From contig CALKWG010000357.1 in assembly GCA_938004315.1 (NCBI GenBank), forward strand, positions 1 through 16,048: a stretch of DNA of 16,048 nucleotides. Reading direction: 5' to 3'. The notes beneath the pieces are model-generated. The model searched no databases. It worked only from the letters and a program-made list of their open reading frames with translations, and was not told the DNA's origin. Within the stretch, counting starts at the first letter, position 1. Each line of letters begins with the position of its first letter. Origin of the DNA: an uncultured Spirochaetaceae bacterium. GTDB taxonomy: Bacteria > Spirochaetota > Spirochaetia > Treponematales > UBA12059. Shown here in pieces: positions 1-6,904 of this stretch. A program made the position numbers and the translations under genes.

Positions 1-68
1 TTCAAGCAGAAGACGGCATACGAGGTCGTATTCGGTGACTGGAGTTCAGACGTGCGCTCTTCCGATCT
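1..68 (+). other. Illumina P7/i7 index adapter (artefact)
   Basis: This is synthetic library sequence, not genome. Positions 3-24 match the P7 primer (CAAGCAGAAGACGGCATACG...). Positions 27-34 (CGTATTCG) sit where an 8-base i7 index belongs. Positions 35-68 match the Read-2 side TruSeq adapter ending in CTCTTCCGATCT. I see two mismatches to the canonical adapter: A to G at 25, and T to C at 55 (CGTGCGCTC instead of CGTGTGCTC). The leading TT at 1-2 is what the first A bases after full adapter read-through would give on this strand. Genomic sequence begins at 69. The assembler evidently extended into an untrimmed read, so the contig edge is artificial. Confidence 0.98.
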
Positions 69-1078
69 TCGGCTTCGACACCGCCACCAAGACCTACGCC
101 GAGCTTATCGGCAACATCGAACGCGACGCGGCCAGCGCCCGCAAATACTGGCATTTCATCAAGCTCATGGGCCGCTCGGCCAGCCATATCGCCCTTGAAT
201 GCGCGCTGCAGACCCGGCCGAACGTGGCCCTGATCTCCGAGGAGGTCGAGGCCAAGGGCCTGACCCTGGCCCAGGCGACCGAGGAGATCTGCGCCTCCGT
301 CGTCGCCCGCGCCGCCGCCGGCATGAACTTCGGCGTGGTCCTCATTCCCGAAGGCCTCATCGAGTTTATACCCGAGTTCAAGACCCTGATAGGCGAGCTC
401 AACGACTTCCTGGCCCATGAAGAGGCCGCCTTCAAGGCCCTAGCCGACGACGAGGCGCGCATCGCCTTCGTCGAGCGCGGCCTCAAGCCCGAAGGCGCGG
501 CCCTGTACCGCGGCCTACCGCTCGATATCAAGAAACAGCTCATCATGGACCGCGACCCCCACGGCAACGTGCAGGTCTCGCGCATCGAGACGGAGAAGCT
601 CCTCATCGCGATGGTCGAGAAGCGCCTAGCCGCCCTCAAGGCGGAGGGCCGCTACGCCGGAAACTTCAGCTCCCAGGCCCACTTCTTCGGCTACGAGGGG
701 CGCTGCGCCTTCCCGTCTAACTTCGACGCCGACTACTGCTACGCCTTGGGCTACAACGCCTGGGCGCTCATAGCGGCGGGCCTGACCGGCTATCTCTCCT
801 CGGTCCGCGGCCTCGAGAAGCCCGCGGCCGAATGGCAGGCCGGCGGCATCCCCCTCACCATGATGATGAACATGGAGCGGCGCCACGGTAAGGATAAGCC
901 GGTCATCAAGAAGGCCTTGGTCGAGCTCGAAGGCAAACCCTTCAAGGCCTTCGCCGCGGCGCGCGTTGCCTGGGCGAAGGAGACCGCCTACCGCTTCCCC
1001 GGCGCGATCCAGTATTACGGCCCGACCGAGGTCTGCGACCGTCCGACCGAGACCTTGCTCTTGGAGAAATCGCGCTAA
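69..1078 (+). CDS. pfp: Pyrophosphate-dependent phosphofructokinase, C-terminal part
   Basis: PPi-PFK (diphosphate-fructose-6-phosphate 1-phosphotransferase) reversibly phosphorylates fructose 6-phosphate with pyrophosphate in cytoplasmic glycolysis and gluconeogenesis. About 336 residues are present. The fragment opens with [16 protein letters not shown] and continues through [18 protein letters not shown], the MGR motif that binds fructose 6-phosphate. Further family-like stretches are [18 protein letters not shown] and [15 protein letters not shown]. The pattern matches the long (about 550-residue) form shared by spirochaetes and the plant beta subunit, so roughly 200 N-terminal residues are missing, including the GGDDS-type and GDLK-type diphosphate-site motifs. 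The open frame runs upstream into the adapter with a GTG at 35, but that start and the residues [11 protein letters not shown] are artefact; the true start is off the contig. The family assignment is strong; the exact subclass is inferred from remembered motifs. Confidence 0.93.
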
Positions 1079-1135
1079 GCCAGCGCCGTTACGCCGGGCG
1101 CTGAGCCGCAGCGCGCGGAAAGAGCGCTAGAACGA

Positions 1136-1161
1136 CGAGGCCGCCCATCGGGGCGGCCTCG
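1136..1161. terminator. Hairpin between convergent genes, probable bidirectional terminator
   Basis: A perfect 11-bp inverted repeat (CGAGGCCGCCC / GGGCGGCCTCG, loop ATCG at 1147-1150) lies 57 bp after the pfp stop and 45 bp after the stop of the minus-strand FecR gene. The flanks are only moderately T-rich on either strand (CTTCGTCTATAG after the hairpin on plus), so it is not a textbook U-tract terminator. Its position between converging genes makes a shared terminator likely. A weaker 7-bp stem (CAGCGCC at 1081-1087 with GGCGCTG at 1097-1103) lies just after the pfp stop. Nothing else is apparent in the 1079-1206 gap. Confidence 0.65.
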
Positions 1162-1206
1162 CTTCGTCTATAGCTTATCGGTTGCCTTCGCGCGTGCCGC
1201 CGGCCG

Positions 1207-3570
1207 CTAGTCGGCTAGGCGCGACGGGTCGAGCTTAACGAAGCCCCCGTCCGCCAAGCCCAGATAGATGAAGCCCTCGAGCGCCAAGGGGCGGGCGCTT
1301 AAGCGCGCCTCGAGCTTCAGCCGGCCCAGCTCCTTGCCGTCGGCCAGGCGCAGGGCGACGAAGTCCCTAGCCGCCGTGCCGTAGTACAGCACGCCGCGGG
1401 AGAGGAGCGGCGGAGCCGATACGTTCTGGATGGGCTTCATGAGCTCGGCGCCGTCGGGGCTGAAGACCTGCACGGCGCCCCGGCTTAGGGCGACGACGGC
1501 CTCATCGGAGAACTCCAGGTCGTTGAACACGCCGGCCGGTAGGGGGCGCTCCCAGGCGACCGACATGGACGAGAGATCGACCATGACGAGGAGCCCCTTG
1601 CGGTCGGCGAAGCAGGCGCGGTCGCCCAGGATCCGCGGCGCCAGGGCCACGGGCTGTTGGGCCCCGGTCTGGATCTGGCCACGGAGCTCGCCGCTCTCCG
1701 GGTCGATGAGCATGAAGGCGCCGCGCTGGTTGACGATGGCTACGAGGCCGTTGTAATTAGCCGGGCTCATCGTGGTCCCGCCTGGCACGGGGAGGGTTCG
1801 CTTAAGCTCGCCCGTCCTGGGATCGACGAGCTCCACGCCCGTCATCGTCGGGAAGGCGATGAAATCGGCGAAGGGAGCCGCGCGATTGCCGAGGACGTGG
1901 CTTCGCTCGCCGTCGAGCGGCCGCCTGAAGAGCAATTCGCCGCTCCGCGCGTCGACGGCCAGGAATTCGTTCGAGCCGCTGTAATAGGCGACGCCTTTGA
2001 ACGGCACGGCGGACATGGTCTCGGCGCCGCGATTGGCGGTCTCGAGCGACCAGAGCACGAGGCCTTCGGGCGAAACGCCGGTCAGCCCGCCGCGAGGGTC
2101 GGTGAGGACGAAGACGCCCGCGTCCGGGACGCGTACGACCGAGCCGCTGACGGCGGCCTTCTGGGCTTGGGAGCTCGCTATGATGGCCGAAGGCTTCGTC
2201 GGCGCCGCGGCGACCGCGGGCTGCGGAGCCGGCGTAGGCCTAGGCGCTGGCTGCGGGGCCGGAGTCGCCTGGGGCGCCGGCGTCGCGCGAACGGCGGGGC
2301 TCGGGGCGGGCGTCGCGGCCGGCCTCGGCGGCGTCGCCGGAGCGGCCGGAGCCGGAGCCGGGGCCGGAGCGGCCGCCGGGGACGGAGCGGCGGCCTGAGG
2401 AGCGGCCGGAGCGGCGGGGGCCTCCTCTAGCGGCGCGGCCGGTAGGAGGCTCAAGGGCTCGGGCGCCGGGCTGGCAGCAGGCATAGCCTCGATGGCGCGG
2501 AGGCCTTCGCGGAGCGGCGAGCGTTCTGGTATGGCGGTCGGCGTTGGACGCGCTAGGCCCTCCTCAGCCTTGGCGCGGATGGCCGAGACGGCCTCCGCGG
2601 CGGCGGGAGAGACGGGAGAGGCCGGGGCGCCCGGCGTTGCTGACGGGGCGAGAGGCGCCGAACCGAGGCGTTCGAAGGCGCTGAGGCCCGCGGCTAAGAG
2701 CGGCTCGCCGGCGAAGAAGGCCGCGGGAGCTGGAGACGCAGGCGCGGCGGGCCCCGCTTGGGCGGTCTCGGCTTGGATGGCGGCCGCCGGCTCGATGGCG
2801 GCGGCCACGGCGGCCACGGCCTCGGCGTCCAGGCTCGCTACGAAGGCCTCGAGCCGATCGTGGACGACGGCGGCCTCGGCGGCGGCCTCGGCGCTCACGG
2901 TCAGGCTTTGATCGGCCCGCACGACGGCCGCGCCCTGGACGATGGCGCCGACCGCGAGCGCCGCGGCCGGGTTGCTAGCGGCCTGATCGAGCAGCCTGAA
3001 GACGGCCGGGCTCACCGGCAACACGGCCACTTCGCCCTTGCTGACGGCGACCGTGGTGCCGCGCACCGAATCGGCGCTGACGGAGAAGTCGGTACCGCGG
3101 ACGCCCGCGACGCTCGTCTCGGTCCTGATCATATAAGAGTCTTTGTCGGCGAGCTTGTTCACCTTGCTCAAGATAGTGCCGATCGCGAGGCTGGCGTCGA
3201 CGCGGCTGGACTCGGCGCCGAGGCTTATTTCATTCATGAAGTAGAGGGTGGAAGGCTGGACGCGCAGGGTCGCCTTAGCCCCGAACTGAATATCGCATAC
3301 GCCGTCGGGGCCGGTGCGGACGCTGTCCTCGGCCTCGATGCTGTCGCCTATCTCAAGGGGTAGCCAGGAGCCGCCGCGCCCCCGCTCCACGAAGCCGTCG
3401 ACGAAGACGGCGCGGGCGCTTAAAGTAGCCCGCGGCAGGGCCGACTCGGCCGGCGCCAGCGGCGTCGCCGGGCCCCGGCTAGCCGGCCGGCCGGCGTCGG
3501 GCATCGAACAGCTGCCGATGAGCGCCATGATGAAACAAGCAAGCCCTAAGCGCGCGCGCGATACGTCCAT
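1207..3570 (-). CDS. FecR-domain lipoprotein with C-terminal PQQ-type beta-propeller
   Basis: The predicted product is a 787-residue exported lipoprotein of unknown role. Residues 1-20 form a signal peptide (Arg at 5 and 7, hydrophobic 8-18) ending in a lipobox-like IGS-C with Cys21. Residues 54-185 form a FecR domain, with the diagnostic RTETSVAGVRGTDFSVSAD at about 149-167. Residues 260-465 are a low-complexity Ala/Pro linker. Residues 480-785 contain repeated blades of the kind LxVDxRSGELL and VELVDPRTGELKR, typical of PQQ/BamB-like propellers. An earlier TTG at 3613-3615 is in frame, but it lies in the -35 box of a good promoter. I therefore choose the ATG at 3570, preceded by GGGGGG at 3575-3580. 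FecR domains normally sense or scaffold in the periplasm and the propeller probably binds protein. No FecI sigma factor or TonB receptor is adjacent, so classical iron signalling is not supported. Confidence 0.88.
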   Translation of the reverse strand: MDVSRARLGLACFIMALIGSCSMPDAGRPASRGPATPLAPAESALPRATLSARAVFVDGFVERGRGGSWLPLEIGDSIEAEDSVRTGPDGVCDIQFGAKATLRVQPSTLYFMNEISLGAESSRVDASLAIGTILSKVNKLADKDSYMIRTETSVAGVRGTDFSVSADSVRGTTVAVSKGEVAVLPVSPAVFRLLDQAASNPAAALAVGAIVQGAAVVRADQSLTVSAEAAAEAAVVHDRLEAFVASLDAEAVAAVAAAIEPAAAIQAETAQAGPAAPASPAPAAFFAGEPLLAAGLSAFERLGSAPLAPSATPGAPASPVSPAAAEAVSAIRAKAEEGLARPTPTAIPERSPLREGLRAIEAMPAASPAPEPLSLLPAAPLEEAPAAPAAPQAAAPSPAAAPAPAPAPAAPATPPRPAATPAPSPAVRATPAPQATPAPQPAPRPTPAPQPAVAAAPTKPSAIIASSQAQKAAVSGSVVRVPDAGVFVLTDPRGGLTGVSPEGLVLWSLETANRGAETMSAVPFKGVAYYSGSNEFLAVDARSGELLFRRPLDGERSHVLGNRAAPFADFIAFPTMTGVELVDPRTGELKRTLPVPGGTTMSPANYNGLVAIVNQRGAFMLIDPESGELRGQIQTGAQQPVALAPRILGDRACFADRKGLLVMVDLSSMSVAWERPLPAGVFNDLEFSDEAVVALSRGAVQVFSPDGAELMKPIQNVSAPPLLSRGVLYYGTAARDFVALRLADGKELGRLKLEARLSARPLALEGFIYLGLADGGFVKLDPSRLAD

Positions 3571-3586
3571 AGCGCCCCCCGGCACA

Positions 3587-3615
3587 AGTATACGGCGCGG
3601 CGGGGCGGGCTTCAA
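3587..3615 (-). promoter_or_regulatory. Sigma-70-type promoter for the FecR lipoprotein gene
   Basis: Read on the minus strand, TTGAAG (3615-3610) is separated by exactly 17 bp from TATACT (3592-3587). These match 4 of 6 and 5 of 6 positions of the TTGACA/TATAAT consensus. Transcription would begin near 3580, giving a leader of only about ten bases before the ATG at 3570. The TTG of the -35 box coincides with the in-frame TTG that a naive ORF call would use as the start, which argues for the downstream ATG. Confidence 0.65.
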
Positions 3616-3631
3616 CCGACGCCGACGCCGC

Positions 3632-3660
3632 TTGCCCTAGTTTCACGGCGCGGATAGTAT
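3632..3660 (+). promoter_or_regulatory. Divergent promoter for the lectin-TPR-zinc gene
   Basis: TTGCCC (3632-3637) lies 17 bp upstream of TAGTAT (3655-3660), each matching 4 of 6 consensus positions. The expected transcription start, around 3667, is almost at the ATG at 3670, so the mRNA would be leaderless or nearly so. Only a weak TAGG precedes the ATG. The -35 boxes of this promoter and the opposing one are separated by just 16 bp (3616-3631), so the two polymerases or a shared regulator could interfere. Confidence 0.5.
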
Positions 3661-3669
3661 AGGCGCTCG

Positions 3670-6111
3670 ATGATACGGCTCCTGCGTTCCTTGTTCGAGA
3701 AACCCGCCCCGCCGCCGCCGCCCGGCTCCCTGGCCGAGTTCCATTGGGAGCCCGAGCTCGCCGACGCCGGCTCGGCCGGCTTCGAGCTCGGCGGGGACGG
3801 ACGCTACGAGGCTCGCTCGACCGCCGGCGGCCTGGCCCTCGAACTCCATAAGCCTTCGCTCTTCGCCTGGTCGCAGAGCGAGGCGTATACCTTCGCCGAC
3901 GCCGTCGTCTGCGCCCGCTTTAGCCTTCCCGAAGCCGGGGCCGCCGGGCTCGTGCTGCGCATGGCCTCGGATCAATCCTTTTATTGCCTGTCGGTATCGC
4001 GCGACGGCTCCGTACGCATGGATCTCCTGTTCAACGGCGAGCCGCGGGCCTTGGTCCCCTGGCTGCCCTGCCCGTGGTTGGCCGGTAAGCGGGAGATCGT
4101 GCTCGACCTCGTGATGCGCGGATCGCGCTTCATCGCGCTGGCCAACGGCCGCTGGACCTTCGAGATCGACGACGACGCCTTGGCCGAGGGGCGCCTCGGC
4201 TTCGCCGCCCGGAGCGGCGAGTCGGGCGGCGCGTCGGCTACGCTCCGCCTCCTGAGCGTCGACTCGAGGCCCGTGGAAGTCGAGCTCGAGTACGCCCGCC
4301 TAGGCCGCGCCCTCCGCAAGGACCCCGACCAACGCCGGCGTCTCGGCGAAGCGCTCTACGCCGAGGGCTTCTACCTGCCGGCGGCCGTGCAATTCAAGGC
4401 CATAGCGGAGGGAAGCCACGCGCGCGCCGAGGATTTCCTGGCCAAGGCTAGGTGCTCGATCGGCCTGGGGCTCCTGGACGACGCGCTCGCCGAGCTGGAT
4501 CGCTGCCTTGAGCTCGAGCCCGCGCGCGCTGAAGCGAGGCGCGAGCGCTTCAACGCGCTCTACCTGGCCGGCCGCTTCGCCGAGCTCCGCGACGGACTCG
4601 TCGCCGAGGGCGAGCCGGCCGATCCCATGCTCCGAAATCTCCTGGGCCACGCGCATTATAACCTGGGCGCTTGGGGCGAGGCCGCCGTAGCCTACGCCCG
4701 CGCGGCCGAGGCCGACCCTTCGACGCCCCTGTATCGCAAGAACGAAGCCCGCGCGCTCGAACGCGAGGGCAGGAAGGCCGAGGCCGCCGCGGCCTGGCTG
4801 GCCGCCGCCCGGGGCTTCTTCACGGCGGGAGGCTGGGACGACGCGTCGATATGCTCCATGCGCCTTCGGGAGCTGCGCTACGACGCGCGCGCCTTGGATT
4901 CGCTGGACGCGCGCATAGCCTACGGCCGCGGCGAGCTCAAGGAGGCGGAGGCCGCCTTCGCCAAGCTGGCTAAGAAAAAGGCCTTGGACGCGCCCTGCGC
5001 CTATCTTTACGGCCGCATGAAGGCCGCGCGGGGCGACGCGGACGGCGCCCTGGCGCTGTACCGAACGGCCGCCGCCGCCGAGCCCGAGACGGCCGTTTAC
5101 CGCTTCCGCCTCGCCGAAGCCCTGTATCTAATCGGGGACGCCGAGTATAGGAGCGAGCTCGACGCCGCCTTGGCCCTGGCGCCCGAGGACGGTTGGATAC
5201 TCAACCTGGCCGGCCTCGCCGAGCTCGGCCGCGACGACGAGGCGGCCGAAGGCTATTTTAGGCGGGCGGCCGCCGCGATCGTCGATGAGCCCGAGCCGCT
5301 CGTGAACCTGGCCGAGGCCATGATGAGGCGAGGCCGGGCCGCCGATGCGGCCGAGCTCCTACGAGGCGCCGCCGAGGCCCGGCCTGAGGCGGCTAACCAG
5401 CTGGGGAACGCGCTGGCCGCCTGCGGACGGCTCGCCGAGGCGGCGGAGGCCTACGGGCGCGCCGCGGCCCTCTCCGCCGGGCGTCGCGGGAGCCCCGAGG
5501 CGCAGGCTGCCTACCTGGGTAATCGCGCGGCGGCCCTGATCGAGGCCGGCGAGCTTGCCGAGGCGGAAGGCGCGCTGCGCAAGGCCCTGGAGCTCTCCCC
5601 CGCCGATCCGAGGGCGACCATGCTCATGGGCGACGTGGCGATCGAGCTCGGCGACTACGTGCGCGGGGAGCTGGCGTATCGCGCGGCCTTGGAACGGGCT
5701 CCCGGCGACCGGGCCTTGACCCTGCGCCTAGCCCGTTCGCTCAAGGCCCGCGGCCGCTACGCGGAGGCCCGCGCGACCGCGGAAGCGCTCCCCGCGGCCC
5801 CGGAGCGCGACGCTATGATCGCCCAGATAGAGGCCGCGTCCCGCGAGACCATGTCATGCGACGGGTGCGGACGCGAATGGAGCTGCCCGCGGCCCCTGCC
5901 GCCGGTCCCCAAGAGCGCGTTGCGCGGCGAACCGCCCGACGAGAGCCCCGCCGGCTCCTGCCCGAGCTGCGGCGCCGTCTTCTGCATCGGCTGCGCCAAG
6001 CACACCTTGACCGAGGGGAGGCTCCGCTGCCCCCGCTGCGGCGAGCGGCTCAAGCTTGATGACGACCGGCTTCGCTTCGTCGCCCGCTCCTTCATGTCCC
6101 CCCGTCCCTAG
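3670..6111 (+). CDS. Large TPR protein with lectin-like N-terminus and C-terminal Cys-rich zinc module
   Basis: This 813-residue protein has no signal peptide or membrane segment, so it is probably cytoplasmic. Residues 1-20 are basic then Pro-rich. Residues about 22-198 look like a concanavalin/LamG-type beta-sandwich (alternating strands, DQSFYCLSVSRDGSVRMDL, a W-F-E-I strand near 162-166). Residues about 222-725 are a long helical array of TPR-like repeats rich in A, E and L, with recurring A-Y-x-R-A-x-x-x-x-P patterns. The last 86 residues carry nine Cys: 730 and 733 (CDGC), 739, 764 and 767 (CPSC), 772 and 775 (CIGC), 787 and 790 (CPRC), plus His778. This suggests two zinc sites, RING-like or double ribbon. 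The ATG is chosen because the divergent promoter ends just upstream. TPRs suggest a scaffold role; ligand and partners are unknown. No gene name is justified. Confidence 0.85.
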   Translation: MIRLLRSLFEKPAPPPPPGSLAEFHWEPELADAGSAGFELGGDGRYEARSTAGGLALELHKPSLFAWSQSEAYTFADAVVCARFSLPEAGAAGLVLRMASDQSFYCLSVSRDGSVRMDLLFNGEPRALVPWLPCPWLAGKREIVLDLVMRGSRFIALANGRWTFEIDDDALAEGRLGFAARSGESGGASATLRLLSVDSRPVEVELEYARLGRALRKDPDQRRRLGEALYAEGFYLPAAVQFKAIAEGSHARAEDFLAKARCSIGLGLLDDALAELDRCLELEPARAEARRERFNALYLAGRFAELRDGLVAEGEPADPMLRNLLGHAHYNLGAWGEAAVAYARAAEADPSTPLYRKNEARALEREGRKAEAAAAWLAAARGFFTAGGWDDASICSMRLRELRYDARALDSLDARIAYGRGELKEAEAAFAKLAKKKALDAPCAYLYGRMKAARGDADGALALYRTAAAAEPETAVYRFRLAEALYLIGDAEYRSELDAALALAPEDGWILNLAGLAELGRDDEAAEGYFRRAAAAIVDEPEPLVNLAEAMMRRGRAADAAELLRGAAEARPEAANQLGNALAACGRLAEAAEAYGRAAALSAGRRGSPEAQAAYLGNRAAALIEAGELAEAEGALRKALELSPADPRATMLMGDVAIELGDYVRGELAYRAALERAPGDRALTLRLARSLKARGRYAEARATAEALPAAPERDAMIAQIEAASRETMSCDGCGREWSCPRPLPPVPKSALRGEPPDESPAGSCPSCGAVFCIGCAKHTLTEGRLRCPRCGERLKLDDDRLRFVARSFMSPRP

Positions 6112-6119
6112 CCCCTCGC

Positions 6120-6153
6120 GGCAAGGGACGGCCCGCTTCGGCTTGCCATTTTT
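6120..6153 (+). terminator. Rho-independent terminator after the TPR gene
   Basis: GGCAAG (6120-6125) pairs with CTTGCC (6142-6147), with an internal CCG-CTT-CGG mini-stem in the loop, followed by A and five T (6149-6153). It begins 9 bp after the TAG at 6109-6111. The 3' arm shares bases with the -35 element of the following promoter. The closing stem is only 6 bp, so efficiency is uncertain. Confidence 0.65.
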
Positions 6154-6171
6154 GAGGCTAGCGGGTACTAT
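6143..6171 (+). promoter_or_regulatory. Promoter of the LolA-like/RodZ-like/rimO/uvrD operon
   Basis: TTGCCA (6143-6148) and TACTAT (6166-6171) are spaced by 17 bp, matching the sigma-70 consensus at 4 of 6 and 5 of 6 positions. The start would fall near 6178. The resulting leader of about 38 bases opens with a small hairpin (CGGGG at 6176-6180, CCCCG at 6184-6188). A second hairpin (CCTA at 6196-6199 with TAGG at 6203-6206) contains the only Shine-Dalgarno-like bases before the ATG at 6216. Structure-dependent translation is possible but unproven. Confidence 0.6.
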
Positions 6172-6215
6172 CGACCGGGGTATCCCCGCAGCTTCCCTAC
6201 GGTAGGTTATAGCAG

Positions 6216-6890
6216 ATGAAATTACGATATTCCCTTCTACTTTCAGCCCTCGTCGCGGCGGCCGGCGCCGTAAGCGCCCAAGGCATATTGACGGCCGATC
6301 AGTTCTTCGCCCGCCTCTCCGCCCGCTACGCGGAGATCAAGGACTACGAAGCCCAGGTGCGCGTGGACGCCTCCCGGCAGACGATGCAGGCCACGGTGAT
6401 CTTCAAGGCACCTACCCTGATGCGCATGGACTTCTCTCAGCCCGCGGGCCAGGTGATCTCGTACAACGGCCAGACGCTCGTAGTCTACGTTCCGGAGCTG
6501 CGGGCGACGCTGAGCCAGCAGACCTCGGTGACCGGGTCGGCCGCCGCCGCCAGCGGCGAAGGCCTGCGCATGCTCGGCCGCAACTACACCGTGGCCTATC
6601 TCTCCGGACCCGATCCGGTGCCGCTCTCGGCGACCGAGCCCGAGCCCGTGATCAAGCTCCTCCTCTCCCGCCGCACCGTAGCCGAGGGCTTCAGGACCAT
6701 CACGCTCTCGGTCGTACCCGACGAGCTCCTTATACGGCGTATGGAGGGGGTGACCCTGGCCGGGGACGCGATCACCTATACCTTCACGAATTTCAAGCTC
6801 AACCAGAACATTCCCGATACGCGCTTCATCTATGATTCGCCGGCCTCGGCGAACACCTATAATAACTTCCTATTCAGCACGGATAATTAA
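6216..6890 (+). CDS. Periplasmic LolA-like outer-membrane lipoprotein carrier
   Basis: This 224-residue protein resembles the LolA/LolB-like fold, which shuttles lipoproteins across the periplasm. Residues 1-21 are a clean Sec signal peptide (MKLRY, then a hydrophobic core, cleavage after AVSA before Gln22). The mature part begins with LTADQFFARLSARYAEIKDY, followed by alternating strands such as MQATVIFKAPTLMRMDFSQ and GQVISYNGQTLVVYVPE. This strand pattern, with the K-P-x-x-x-R-x-D/E region, is typical of the LolA family. The gene opens a five-gene run and has its own promoter; the next ATG is 14 bp beyond the stop. LolA family identity is likely from motif pattern and length. A direct role in lipoprotein transport is inferred, and the linked FecR lipoprotein upstream may or may not be a client. 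Confidence 0.8.
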   Translation: MKLRYSLLLSALVAAAGAVSAQGILTADQFFARLSARYAEIKDYEAQVRVDASRQTMQATVIFKAPTLMRMDFSQPAGQVISYNGQTLVVYVPELRATLSQQTSVTGSAAAASGEGLRMLGRNYTVAYLSGPDPVPLSATEPEPVIKLLLSRRTVAEGFRTITLSVVPDELLIRRMEGVTLAGDAITYTFTNFKLNQNIPDTRFIYDSPASANTYNNFLFSTDN

Positions 6891-6904
6891 AAGGCGGGCG
6901 AACG

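Noticed and set aside
35..68. GTG start of the phosphofructokinase frame
   Set aside because: These codons are adapter sequence; the true gene start lies off the contig.
2..418. Minus-strand reading frame of 138 codons
   Set aside because: It runs antisense to pfp and its last residues come from the adapter.
1657..2430. Long plus-strand Arg/Gly-rich frame opposite the FecR gene
   Set aside because: It is a shadow of the Ala/Pro linker codons on the other strand; the GC-rich composition keeps it free of stops and it has no family features.
2190..2440. Short periodic GC-rich motifs resembling tandem repeats or a CRISPR-like array
   Set aside because: They encode the Pro/Ala linker of the lipoprotein; there are no regular repeat-spacer units.
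1207..3570. FecI/FecR/TonB iron-signalling system
   Set aside because: No sigma factor, anti-sigma transmembrane segment or TonB receptor is present; only the FecR fold is shared.
3571..3615. TTG start adding 15 residues to the FecR lipoprotein
   Set aside because: The TTG lies within the predicted -35 box, has no ribosome site, and the extension would bury the signal peptide.
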